The notes under the pieces were generated by a model. That model was not told the origin of the DNA. It ran no database searches and saw only the letters and a program-made list of their open reading frames with translations. From NCBI GenBank assembly GCA_025362705.1, contig JANYFH010000270.1, positions 1 to 19,832 of the forward strand: 19,832 bases of DNA, read 5' to 3'. Positions 7,471 to 15,212 of the stretch are shown here, piece after piece. The translations under genes were made by a program, and so were the position numbers. Source of the DNA: Betaproteobacteria bacterium (GTDB lineage: Bacteria; Pseudomonadota; Gammaproteobacteria; Burkholderiales; Usitatibacteraceae). Each line of letters opens with the position of its first letter. Within the stretch, counting starts at the first letter, position 1.

Positions 7471-8064
7471 ATGCGCGGCGCTCGATCTACGACGAAGTGT
7501 TTATTCGCAGCAGGGATGGTACTGGCATTTATAAGCGCACATCCCGCCCACGCAGCCGAAACGACTTCAAGCAATCCGCTGCCAGTCCGGTCTGCTGCCG
7601 CGAAAAATCCACCACTGAAAATTGGACTTGTGGCATTTGCCAAGTCCCGCGGTTTCAGTGTTTGTGCGAGCGAACTAGAAGCACTTGATCAAAATCTGTT
7701 TCGTGACAGCGACTATTCACTGCGTGCGTTTCTCGCCGAGAGCAACGTCAATGCCAGACCGTTTTCAGCACTGATCGATTCACGCAAAGCCAATCCCCAG
7801 GGTGGCTATGCCCGTGCGCTCACCAATATTGTGATAACCCCGGGTGGTGAGAAGGGTAGCCGATGCACCGTAATGTATGAGCAGACCCTGTATCACGACC
7901 AACATTGCGACACAGTGCGGCTACAAATGGCAGCTTTCGCGCCGGAATCCGGTCCAACTTCTTTCGGCTCGATTACGTTCGACTTGTTGCGCAACATGAC
8001 TCTTACGATCATTCCAGTCGGTAGTGCGCATTGCGTAACAGTGGTCAAAGAGGTTGCATACTAA
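7471..8064 (+). CDS. Secreted hypothetical protein with four cysteines
   Basis: I do not recognise this family. From ATG 7471 the protein is 197 residues. It has a classical signal peptide (RGARSTTK, hydrophobic core, cleavage near AHA-AE), so it is probably periplasmic or exported. The mature part is about 170 residues, mixed alpha/beta in appearance, with cysteines at 65, 132, 146 and 188, enough for two disulfides. An in-frame ATG at 7447 adds 8 residues, but only 7471 has a Shine-Dalgarno-like GAGAGA (7461-7466) at suitable spacing. A 16-bp hairpin separates it from the upstream barrel gene, so its expression may be partly independent. Its place inside the adhesin cassette suggests an accessory or chaperone-like periplasmic role, but nothing in the sequence proves it. 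Confidence 0.7.
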   Translation: MRGARSTTKCLFAAGMVLAFISAHPAHAAETTSSNPLPVRSAAAKNPPLKIGLVAFAKSRGFSVCASELEALDQNLFRDSDYSLRAFLAESNVNARPFSALIDSRKANPQGGYARALTNIVITPGGEKGSRCTVMYEQTLYHDQHCDTVRLQMAAFAPESGPTSFGSITFDLLRNMTLTIIPVGSAHCVTVVKEVAY

Positions 8065-8148
8065 GCAGGCTAACGGTGACCCGCACTGTCGGCGGAACTA
8101 CGAATCCAGAAATGAAGTGCAGACAATTGCCAGTTGATTCCACTTGCC

Positions 8149-8997
8149 ATGACACCCGAGCTTTTTCTTGATACTGGTGGTTATCATCGCGTCGCGAAGG
8201 GTCGCCACGGCTTCGTGATGTACAACCGCTTCGACACGTATATTGGTCGTTCGATTGAGAACTATGGGGAATTCTCCGAGCACGAGGTAGATCTTTTTCG
8301 GCAACTGCTTCAGGCAAACGATACCGTTGTCGAGGTTGGTTCCAATTACGGCACGCATACACTGCCTATCGCAAGACTCGTCGGGCCAAACGGTTTTGTT
8401 CACGCGATCGAAGCGCAAAGAATCGTGTTTCAAGCGCTTTGCGCAACGATTGCGCTCAACAACCTGGGAAATGTTTCTTGTTATCAGGTAGCCGCCGCTG
8501 CGGAGGCGGGGCATTTCTTTATTCCGCAATTTTCATATGGTGAGGAACAAAATTATGGCGGGATGGAAATTGATCGGGAGATTAGCGGTGAACGGATAAG
8601 CGCAGTGAAACTTGATGACTTGGTAACTGTTTCAACGCTGCGGTTAATCAAAATCGATGCTGAAGGCATGGAGCAACAAGTGATTGCCGGGGCATCACGC
8701 CTTATTGAGAGATACAGGCCGTTCCTGTACGTTGAAAATGACCGTGCGGCCAAGTCGCCAGCGCTTGTTCGTGCCATCGCGGCGTTGGGTTACAGGCTGT
8801 ATTGGCACATACCGCCCATGTTCAATCCGAATAACTTTGCGGGAAATTTGGAAAATATTTTTGGTGGAATATGTTCCATGAACATGCTGTGCCTTCCACG
8901 TGAGTCAGACTTCGCCATGGACGAGTTTCAGGAAATCCAGGACTACGACGCGCATCCCCTTGCGCCAGTGTTGCAACCAATGAGAAACGCTGGCTGA
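8149..8997 (+). CDS. FkbM-family SAM-dependent methyltransferase
   Basis: This protein of about 282 residues is an S-adenosylmethionine-dependent methyltransferase of the FkbM type. Members often O-methylate sugars on polysaccharides or glycoproteins. The SAM-binding loop EVGSNYGTH is near residue 65, followed by the acidic strand end (HAIEAQ). The FkbM signature LIKIDAEGMEQQVIAGA is near residues 168-184, and a VEND segment lies downstream. No signal peptide is visible, so the site is cytoplasmic. ATG 8149 is chosen; an in-frame TTG at 8134 would add five residues, and neither has a clear Shine-Dalgarno sequence. It closes the plus-strand cassette and ends 17 bases from the convergent yqeY stop, with no terminator hairpin between. 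The nearby DUF2827 genes suggest the substrate is a glycan, perhaps on the adhesin (inference). Confidence 0.88.
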   Translation: MTPELFLDTGGYHRVAKGRHGFVMYNRFDTYIGRSIENYGEFSEHEVDLFRQLLQANDTVVEVGSNYGTHTLPIARLVGPNGFVHAIEAQRIVFQALCATIALNNLGNVSCYQVAAAAEAGHFFIPQFSYGEEQNYGGMEIDREISGERISAVKLDDLVTVSTLRLIKIDAEGMEQQVIAGASRLIERYRPFLYVENDRAAKSPALVRAIAALGYRLYWHIPPMFNPNNFAGNLENIFGGICSMNMLCLPRESDFAMDEFQEIQDYDAHPLAPVLQPMRNAG

Positions 8998-9014
8998 CGA
9001 TACACTGTTGAGAG

Positions 9015-9461
9015 CTACTGGGATAGCCGGGCTTTAACGAGACCGGAGAGTTTGCCCATATCGGCGCGCCCTGCCACATTGGGACGCAGAGCATTCATGA
9101 CCTTGCCCATATCTTTGGCTGAAGTGGCACCGGTCTCGGCGATGACACCATTGAGAATTTCCAATACCTCAGCATCGCTCAATTGTTGGGGCATATATAC
9201 CGACAAAACGCCGACTTCGAATTCTTCCTTCGCGACCAGATCGAGGCGATTCCCGGCTGTAAATTGTGTAATCGAGTCTTTGCGCTGCTTGAGCATTTTT
9301 TCGATGATGGCCAAAATGAGATCGTCGGTGAGCTCAATGCGCTCGTCGACTTCTTTCTGCTTGAGAGCGGCCGTCAACAGGCGAATCGCACCGAGCTTTT
9401 CGGGCTCGCGCGCTTTCATCGCTGCCTTCATATCTTCATTGATTTTTTCACGCAACGTCAT
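9015..9461 (-). CDS. yqeY: GatB/YqeY domain protein
   Basis: This 148-residue helical protein belongs to the YqeY family, which resembles the tRNA-binding tail domain of GatB/GatE amidotransferases. Its cellular role is poorly defined. The N-terminus MTLREKINEDMKAAMKAREPE and the segment GATSAKDMGKVMNALRP are characteristic, and the length is normal. ATG at 9459-9461 is chosen because GGAG lies 6 bases upstream (minus strand); a GTG at 9471-9473 would add four residues but overlaps that site. It lies downstream of rpsU in the same direction, with an intrinsic terminator in the 72-base gap. In relatives dnaG would follow; here the FkbM gene converges on it instead. Confidence 0.93.
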   Translation of the reverse strand: MTLREKINEDMKAAMKAREPEKLGAIRLLTAALKQKEVDERIELTDDLILAIIEKMLKQRKDSITQFTAGNRLDLVAKEEFEVGVLSVYMPQQLSDAEVLEILNGVIAETGATSAKDMGKVMNALRPNVAGRADMGKLSGLVKARLSQ

Positions 9462-9476
9462 TTTCATCTCCACAAA

Positions 9477-9509
9477 TAAAAAAGGCAGGCGACGTATGTC
9501 ACCTGCCTC
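9477..9509 (-). terminator. Intrinsic terminator between rpsU and yqeY
   Basis: On the minus strand, arms AGGCAGGTGAC (9498-9508) and GTCGCCTGCCT (9483-9493) pair over 11 bp with one G-U, around a four-base loop. A run of Ts follows (7 As on the plus strand, 9477-9483). This is a strong textbook terminator. It ends only about 16 bases before the yqeY start codon, so yqeY either relies on read-through or the site acts as an attenuator. Confidence 0.8.
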
Positions 9510-9533
9510 AATAAATTCTAACTGACTTGAAAC

Positions 9534-9743
9534 TTAATAGAGCTTGGGCGGCAACATCTGGCTGCGCAGGCGCTTGAAACGGCGCTTTACGGCGGCAGCG
9601 TGTTTGCGTTTGCGTTCAGCAGTGGGCTTCTCGTAAAACTCACGGGCACGAAGCTCGGTGAGCAACCCGGTCTTTTCAATTGCACGTTTGAAGCGGCGCA
9701 GTGCGACGTCAAACGGTTCGTTCTCTTTCAATCGGACTAACAT
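9534..9743 (-). CDS. rpsU: 30S ribosomal protein S21
   Basis: This 69-residue basic protein of the small ribosomal subunit is needed for efficient initiation on natural mRNAs. The core KENEPFDVALRRFKRAIEKT and the segment REFYEKPTAERKRK are diagnostic of beta/gammaproteobacterial S21, and the C-terminus ends PPKLY. The start ATG at 9741-9743 is preceded by AAAGG. It is divergent from tsaD across about 90 bases and is followed by an intrinsic terminator before yqeY. Neighbourhood and length are normal for the macromolecular-synthesis cluster. Confidence 0.97.
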   Translation of the reverse strand: MLVRLKENEPFDVALRRFKRAIEKTGLLTELRAREFYEKPTAERKRKHAAAVKRRFKRLRSQMLPPKLY

Positions 9744-9833
9744 TCGAAATACCTTTCTAGTTATGCCCAGCCAATCTCACGTTGCGGCAGATTGAGGGTC
9801 TGAAGTTGTATTGCTGACTACTTTCTTCCCGCC

Positions 9834-10943
9834 ATGAGTAATAGCAGAAAGCCCAATATAATAACGACTTACGGCACTTTTGCCAAGCCCCACGTTCCGT
9901 TCCACTTGCTCATCTTAGGCATCGAAACCTCTTGCGACGAAACCGGCGTGGCGCTTTACGATAGCGCAAACGGGCAATTGACACACCGCCTGCACTCCCA
10001 AATCGAAATGCATGCTGCTTATGGCGGCGTGGTACCAGAGCTCGCTTCACGCGATCATATTCGCCGTCTTATTCCATTGATAGAAGACGTTATAAAAGAG
10101 AGCGTGTGCTCACTTAACGACATTGACGCCATCGCTGTAACCCAGGGACCTGGCTTGGGTGGGGCGCTTCTGGTAGGAACCAGTGTGGCCGCCGGACTGG
10201 GTACTGCACTCGGGAAACCCGTTATCGGCATTCATCATCTGGAAGGCCATTTGCTGTCTCCACTACTTTCCGAGCCGCGACCGGATTTCCCTTTTGTGGC
10301 GTTGCTGGTGTCCGGCGGTCATACACAATTGATGGCGGTCGAAGGCGTGGGCAGTTATCGGCTTCTGGGTGAAACGGTCGATGATGCTGCAGGCGAAGCG
10401 TTCGACAAAACCGCGTCGTTGCTTGGATTGAGCTATCCGGGCGGGCCCGCACTGAGCAAGCTCGCAGAGAAAGGAACGTCGGGACGATTCAAGTTGCCGC
10501 GGCCCATGATTGCGAGCGGTGACTTGAACTTCAGTTTCAGCGGCTTGAAAACTGCCGCGCAAGTACTAAAACGCAAATTGGAAGCGGACAACGCATTCGA
10601 TCATCAAGCACGAGCGGATATCGCTGCTGCGTTTCAGGCATCCATCGTCGAGGTACTGGTCGCCAAATCTCTGGCTGCGTTAAATGCATGCAACATGACG
10701 CGTCTGGTGGTCGCCGGCGGCGTCGGCGCGAATTCGTCGCTTCGACAAAAGCTCAATCAGGCAACAGCGAAGAGCGGCCAGAAAGCCTATTACCCGCCGT
10801 TGGATCTTTGTACGGACAACGGCGCGATGATCGCATTCGCAGCAGCGATGCGACTCGCTGAGAACCCGAGCCCGTTGGAAAATTCCTGCGCATCGTTCAA
10901 CATCAAGCCACGATGGGCACTTGAGGAAATATCCGCGAGCTAG
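9834..10943 (+). CDS. tsaD: tRNA N6-adenosine threonylcarbamoyltransferase TsaD
   Basis: TsaD transfers the threonylcarbamoyl group from threonylcarbamoyl-AMP to A37 of ANN-decoding tRNAs (t6A), acting with TsaB and TsaE. Motifs in order: GIETSCDETGVAL near the N-terminus, the metal-binding HHLEGH segment, VSGGHTQ, GGVGANSSLR and the C-terminal DNGAMIAFAA. From ATG 9834 the protein is 369 residues, about 24 longer than usual at the N-terminus. A TTG at 9906 would start MLILGIETSCDE and give a family-typical 345 residues. Neither start has a clear Shine-Dalgarno sequence, so the start is uncertain. The gene is divergent from rpsU, as is common in betaproteobacteria. Its TAG stop directly abuts the stop of the convergent DUF4124 gene. 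Confidence 0.96.
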   Translation: MSNSRKPNIITTYGTFAKPHVPFHLLILGIETSCDETGVALYDSANGQLTHRLHSQIEMHAAYGGVVPELASRDHIRRLIPLIEDVIKESVCSLNDIDAIAVTQGPGLGGALLVGTSVAAGLGTALGKPVIGIHHLEGHLLSPLLSEPRPDFPFVALLVSGGHTQLMAVEGVGSYRLLGETVDDAAGEAFDKTASLLGLSYPGGPALSKLAEKGTSGRFKLPRPMIASGDLNFSFSGLKTAAQVLKRKLEADNAFDHQARADIAAAFQASIVEVLVAKSLAALNACNMTRLVVAGGVGANSSLRQKLNQATAKSGQKAYYPPLDLCTDNGAMIAFAAAMRLAENPSPLENSCASFNIKPRWALEEISAS

Positions 10944-11474
10944 TTATTTCGGCGCGTTCTCACGAAATTCTTTTTCAGCGGCCGCAACTTTCTCTTCCGC
11001 CTTCTTGATTGCCGCTTCCAGCCCGGCGATACGCTCGAAGTATTCCGGTTTGCGATTCACAGCATTGACGCCTGTGGGCTGCCCTTCCTTGCCGCGACCG
11101 ACTACGATCTGGCGCTCGTCCTGTGTGGGCTCTTGTCCGGCCTCGAGCGCTTTTTTAGCCCGCTCCAATTCATCGCGCGCTGCTTCCATTTTCTTGCTAT
11201 AGCCATCTCGCTCGGCTTCACGTTCAGACGCTCGCAAATTGATCGCCGCGCTGCCTTGCGGTTTGCCCTCAAACAAATTTTTGGCCGCCGGGATCACCGT
11301 TCCTGTCGTATCCGCGTTGACCCGTTCGGCTTTTTCACCATTCGTTGGCGCTTTGTCGGAGTACGTCACTTTGCCGCTCTTGTCGGTGTACTTCCAAAGC
11401 TCCTGTGCGCTGGCCGACAATGCTAACCACGCCACCGACACGGCACATAAGCAATTCCTAGATAGTCGTTTCAT
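10944..11474 (-). CDS. DUF4124-domain exported protein with coiled-coil tail
   Basis: This 176-residue envelope protein has a signal peptide (MKRLSRNCLCAVSVAWLALS, cleavage near ASA-QE). The DUF4124 domain comes next, recognisable by the WKYTDKSGKVTYSDKAP strand pair near residues 27-43. The remainder is rich in Lys, Glu and Ala and is predicted helical or coiled coil (about 80-120 and 145-172). Function is unknown; DUF4124 proteins are common secreted betaproteobacterial proteins. ATG 11472-11474 has GGAGA at good spacing and overlaps the end of the upstream moeB-like gene by 17 bases, so the two are probably co-translated. Its stop codon touches the tsaD stop without any intervening base. 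Confidence 0.88.
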   Translation of the reverse strand: MKRLSRNCLCAVSVAWLALSASAQELWKYTDKSGKVTYSDKAPTNGEKAERVNADTTGTVIPAAKNLFEGKPQGSAAINLRASEREAERDGYSKKMEAARDELERAKKALEAGQEPTQDERQIVVGRGKEGQPTGVNAVNRKPEYFERIAGLEAAIKKAEEKVAAAEKEFRENAPK

Positions 11475-12267
11475 ATTGCTTCTCCGTTACCATGTTTTCT
11501 TCGCGTGCGGCACAGACCGCACAATGTGGATCGCGGCGAAACCTGACGGTCTGCCAGTTGAGTGATCTACCATCAAGCATCAGCATGCGTCCGATGAGCG
11601 GTTCGCCAATAGCAGATAGCAATCGAATTGCTTCCGCCGCCTGCATGGCACCGATAATTCCCACCAAGGGTGCGAACACCCCCATGACAGCACAACGTTC
11701 TTCTTCGGCATCCGGTTGATCCGGAAACAAGCAGTGATAGCACGGGCTGTCGCTGCGTCGCAAATCGAAACTCGTGATCTGTCCGTCGAAACGCACGCCA
11801 GCACCGGAAACCAATGCTTTTTTGTGTTGAACGCATGCACGATTAATGGCATGGCGAGTGACGAAGTTATCCGAGCAGTCGAGAATGACATCGGCATTCC
11901 GGACCGCCACATCCAGCGGTTTCCCGGATAACCTTTCCTGAATCGCATCGATAGTGATGGTCGAGTTGATCGCGCTTAACTGGCGCTTTGCAGACAGAGC
12001 CTTGTTCATTCCGACGGTATCTTCGCGATGCACGACCTGGCGCTGCAAGTTTGTAAGATCGACTCTGTCGCCGTCCGCAATGGATATGCGCCCAATCCCT
12101 GCCGACGCGAGATACATCAACGCCGCCGAACCCAATCCACCTGCCCCAACGACCAGCGCATGCGATTGCGCCAAACGCTGCTGTGCTTCGAGCCCAAACT
12201 CGTTCAGAAGGATATGTCGGCTGTAGCGCAGCAGTGCTTCATCATCCATGATGGCTTTAGCCGACAA
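11458..12267 (-). CDS. moeB: HesA/MoeB/ThiF-family adenylyltransferase
   Basis: This E1-like enzyme is expected to adenylate the C-terminal Gly-Gly of a small sulfur carrier (MoaD or ThiS type) for molybdopterin or thiamine synthesis. It shows the ATP-binding GAGGLGSAALMYLASAGIG loop, NLQRQ, the acidic DCSDNF segment, and two zinc-binding CxxC pairs (CYHC, and CAVC near the C-terminus). The length of 269 is slightly longer than E. coli MoeB because of a short tail. The first possible start is TTG (12267); ATG at 12249 gives MDDEALLRYSRHILLNEFG, the usual family N-terminus, and may be the real start. The sequence cannot tell MoeB from ThiF, and no carrier gene is adjacent. It sits 39 bases after the peptidase gene, in the same direction. 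Confidence 0.88.
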   Translation of the reverse strand: MSAKAIMDDEALLRYSRHILLNEFGLEAQQRLAQSHALVVGAGGLGSAALMYLASAGIGRISIADGDRVDLTNLQRQVVHREDTVGMNKALSAKRQLSAINSTITIDAIQERLSGKPLDVAVRNADVILDCSDNFVTRHAINRACVQHKKALVSGAGVRFDGQITSFDLRRSDSPCYHCLFPDQPDAEEERCAVMGVFAPLVGIIGAMQAAEAIRLLSAIGEPLIGRMLMLDGRSLNWQTVRFRRDPHCAVCAAREENMVTEKQYETTI

Positions 12268-12305
12268 TGCCCGCGAATGGCGGTGGGTAAGAGATACGCG
12301 CGCGA

Positions 12306-13955
12306 CTAGTGCGCGGCTTTGTCGGTCTTCTCCGTTTTTTCGACTTTGTCCAGCTTGGAATTTAACGGCGTCACGCCATTGCTGACGCTCGTAAGCAATG
12401 CACGGGGATTGGCTGCAACTGGCAGCCCCTTCAACTGGTTCATCGCCTGTTGCAGAACAAAATCGACCGGGATTCCATCAACGCCGTTGAGTGGCTTGTA
12501 TTCGAATTGCTTCTCGTCTGCTTTGCTATCCGGGATTGCGATACTTGCCACCGTTACGCCGGCAGCTTTTCCATCCTTGCCAGGCAAGCCGCTCGTCGCC
12601 GAACCCTTGATCTTGCCGTCTTTGTCTTTCTTCTCCGGCGGCAACGCTGAAGCGTCGGGCGTTGCGTCAAGTTTAGCCTTCAATATTTCGGCAGCTTTCT
12701 TTTCATCCTCACCGACCAGATGCCGGTCCAGATCAGCTTCGCGCATCGCTAATCTTTGCGAGCCGTCGTCGACGGTAACGTCTGGCGCAATGCCCTTGGC
12801 TTGAATGGAACGGCCATTCGGCGTGTAGTAGCGTGCGGTGGTCAGCTTGATGGCGCTATTGTTACCCAGTGGCAGGATCGTCTGCACCGACCCCTTGCCG
12901 AACGTTTGCGTGCCCATGATGATCGCGCGTTTGTGGTCTTGCAGCGCACCTGCGACGATTTCAGAAGCCGATGCCGTGCCGTTGTTGACCAACACTACCA
13001 TTGGCACATCCTTGATCGACGGTGGCAGCTTGGCCAGATAGTCTTCGCGGCTGGGGTTACGCAAATAGTTTTCCTTGCGTGCAAGCAGACGCATCTTGGC
13101 ATCCTCTACACGGCCGTCGGTATAAACCACGAGCGCATCCTTGGGAAGAAAAGCCGCCGATACCGCGACCGACGCATTTAACAAACCACCTGGATCATTG
13201 CGTAAATCAAGCACCAATCCCTTCAGCGCACCGCCATTTTGCTTGTAGGCCTCGTTGATTGCGCGCGTCATTTTTTCGCCAGTGTTCTCTTCAAATTGAG
13301 TCAGCCTGATGACCGCATAACCGGGCTCAATCAAACGTGACCTGACACTCTGGATTTCGATAATCGCACGTTTAACATTGAACACCAATTCCTTGGCTTC
13401 GCCGCGCCGCAAAATGGTGAGCTTCGCCTCAGTGCCTGCCTCGCCGCGCATGCGTTTTACCGCTTCGGTAAGCGAAATACCGCGCAAACTGGTTTCATCG
13501 ACTTTAATGATGAAATCACCCGCCTTGATGCCGGCACGAAAGGCCGGCGTATCGTCAATTGGTGAAATAACCCTGACAAAACCGTCCTCAGCGCCGACCT
13601 CGATACCCAGGCCGCCAAACTTGCCAGTGGTGGTGGTCTGCATTTCCTTGAACGCATCAGCGTCGAGGAACGCCGAATGCGGGTCGAGCCCCGTCAGCAT
13701 GCCGTTAATCGCTTCTTTGATCAGCCGCTTGTCATCCACATCTTCTACGTAGTCGCTCTTGATGCGACCGAACACTTCGGAGAGCATGCGCACTTCTTCA
13801 ATCGGCAGATTGAGCATCGTACTTTGCCGCTCGGCGACTGCGGAGAAATTGAGGCTCAGCATCACGCCGGCAACAGCGCCGATCCCGACCAATCCGGCCG
13901 CTTTCATCTTGTTGCTCAGGGTGTTAACCGCAGGGTCCTTTGGAGCGTCGCTCAT
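12306..13955 (-). CDS. ctpA: S41-family C-terminal processing peptidase
   Basis: This 549-residue periplasmic or membrane-anchored serine protease is of the Ctp/Prc type and trims C-termini of envelope proteins. An N-terminal hydrophobic segment (residues about 18-42) serves as signal or anchor. A PDZ domain follows (GGLGIEVG through AGIKAGDFIIKVD, about 95-160). The S41 catalytic domain has Ser329 in the TASASE motif and Lys354 in TFGKGSVQ, 25 residues apart as in Prc. The C-terminal 130 residues are Lys/Asp-rich and low complexity. GAGG lies 6 bases before ATG 13955. The gene follows envC, also as in other betaproteobacteria; CtpA and EnvC proteins both act in envelope and peptidoglycan control. 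Confidence 0.95.
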   Translation of the reverse strand: MSDAPKDPAVNTLSNKMKAAGLVGIGAVAGVMLSLNFSAVAERQSTMLNLPIEEVRMLSEVFGRIKSDYVEDVDDKRLIKEAINGMLTGLDPHSAFLDADAFKEMQTTTTGKFGGLGIEVGAEDGFVRVISPIDDTPAFRAGIKAGDFIIKVDETSLRGISLTEAVKRMRGEAGTEAKLTILRRGEAKELVFNVKRAIIEIQSVRSRLIEPGYAVIRLTQFEENTGEKMTRAINEAYKQNGGALKGLVLDLRNDPGGLLNASVAVSAAFLPKDALVVYTDGRVEDAKMRLLARKENYLRNPSREDYLAKLPPSIKDVPMVVLVNNGTASASEIVAGALQDHKRAIIMGTQTFGKGSVQTILPLGNNSAIKLTTARYYTPNGRSIQAKGIAPDVTVDDGSQRLAMREADLDRHLVGEDEKKAAEILKAKLDATPDASALPPEKKDKDGKIKGSATSGLPGKDGKAAGVTVASIAIPDSKADEKQFEYKPLNGVDGIPVDFVLQQAMNQLKGLPVAANPRALLTSVSNGVTPLNSKLDKVEKTEKTDKAAH

Positions 13956-14006
13956 GCCATCCTCATATCAAATATCAGCTTGTTCAAATTCGTGTCTAGC
14001 CGACTG

Positions 14007-15206
14007 CTAGCGCCCCACCCATTTCATTGGGTCGAACGGCTTGCCCTCATGGCGCAATTCAAAATATACACCCGATTCCAACGCGCCGCCCGATGATCCG
14101 ACCGACGCGACGGTTTCGCCGCTTAGCGCTCTTTCACCCACCTGTTTCAACAGGCTTTCATTGTTGCCATAGAGGCTCATGTAACCGCCGCCATGGTCAA
14201 CGATCAGCAAATTTCCAAAGCCGCGCAGCCAGTCCGCATAGACCACCCGACCGTCGGCAACAGCTTTTACCGTCTGCCCGGCATCGGCGCGAATAAACAA
14301 GCCTTTCCAGGTCACGCCGCCATCTTCCCTTTGGGCGCCAAAGCGACCCTGAAGTTCCCCACGCGTCGGTAATTTCAATTTGCCTTTCAATGTCTGAAAG
14401 GCGCGCCCGACGAATGAATCGTCTGCCTCAGTATCTACGGATTGCCCCTTTTGCTGGATGCGATCTGCGCGGCGTTCTTTGCGATCTTCACGGTCTTTCG
14501 CCAGCGCTTTGGCCAATTGGTCGATCAACTTGGTGAGACGATCCTCGTCGCGCTTTAGGCGACCTATTTCACGGCGATTCCTGGTAATGTCGGTCTTGAT
14601 TTTGGTGAATACTTTCTGCCTGGCCACACGCTCGCCTTGCAGGGTGGCGCGTGCTTTTTTTTGCGCGTCTGCATTTGCGGCCAGCTCCTCCAGTTTGGTA
14701 CGTGCGCTGGCTTCAAGTGTAGCAAGTGTGGCCAGGCTCTCTTTCAATCCGGTAATCACTGCTGCCCGGGCTTTTGAAACATAGCCAAAGTAATGAATCT
14801 GGCGCTCAACGTCGGCGACGTCCTGACCATTCAGCATCAGTCGTAACGCATCCGCGTTTCCATGCATGTACTGGTAACGGATCATGCGGTCGAGCAAACT
14901 CTGCTGACGTGCCACGTCGGCTCGACCAGCATCTATTTTTCGCTTCATGTCCGCCAGACTTTGCGATATTTGGCCTTGCTCCCTGCCCAAAGAGACCAAG
15001 CCCCGATTGACCTCGCTAATGGCTTTCTCCGAGGTTCGGAGCGCATCGGCGATTTCGCTGCGCGACTCCTCGCTCTTGGCTAGGTCGCGCTGTAGATTCT
15101 CGATACGATCGCGAAGTTGATTGAGTTCAGTTTTTTTGTCTGCGCCACTCGCGCCACTCCAAAGCGCAAGCAGGAGTACAACAGACCAACCCAAGCTTCG
15201 TATCAC
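14007..15206 (-). CDS. envC: Murein hydrolase activator EnvC
   Basis: EnvC activates the septal N-acetylmuramoyl-L-alanine amidases (AmiA/AmiB type) in the periplasm during division. This 399-residue protein has a signal peptide (MIRSLGWSVVLLLALWSGASG), a long coiled coil (about 25-260) and a C-terminal LytM/M23-like domain (about 285-399). Zinc ligands expected of an active M23 peptidase are missing: the region reads TWKGLFIRA where HxGxD would be, and LYGNN where YxH would be. This fits an activator rather than an enzyme, as in E. coli EnvC. The start is GTG at 15204-15206, only 6 bases after the gpmA stop, so the genes are probably co-transcribed. Confidence 0.92.
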   Translation of the reverse strand: MIRSLGWSVVLLLALWSGASGADKKTELNQLRDRIENLQRDLAKSEESRSEIADALRTSEKAISEVNRGLVSLGREQGQISQSLADMKRKIDAGRADVARQQSLLDRMIRYQYMHGNADALRLMLNGQDVADVERQIHYFGYVSKARAAVITGLKESLATLATLEASARTKLEELAANADAQKKARATLQGERVARQKVFTKIKTDITRNRREIGRLKRDEDRLTKLIDQLAKALAKDREDRKERRADRIQQKGQSVDTEADDSFVGRAFQTLKGKLKLPTRGELQGRFGAQREDGGVTWKGLFIRADAGQTVKAVADGRVVYADWLRGFGNLLIVDHGGGYMSLYGNNESLLKQVGERALSGETVASVGSSGGALESGVYFELRHEGKPFDPMKWVGR

Positions 15207-15212
15207 TATGAT

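Noticed and set aside
14007..14350. Active M23 peptidase call for the EnvC C-terminal domain
   Set aside because: The expected zinc ligands are replaced, matching the non-catalytic activator EnvC.
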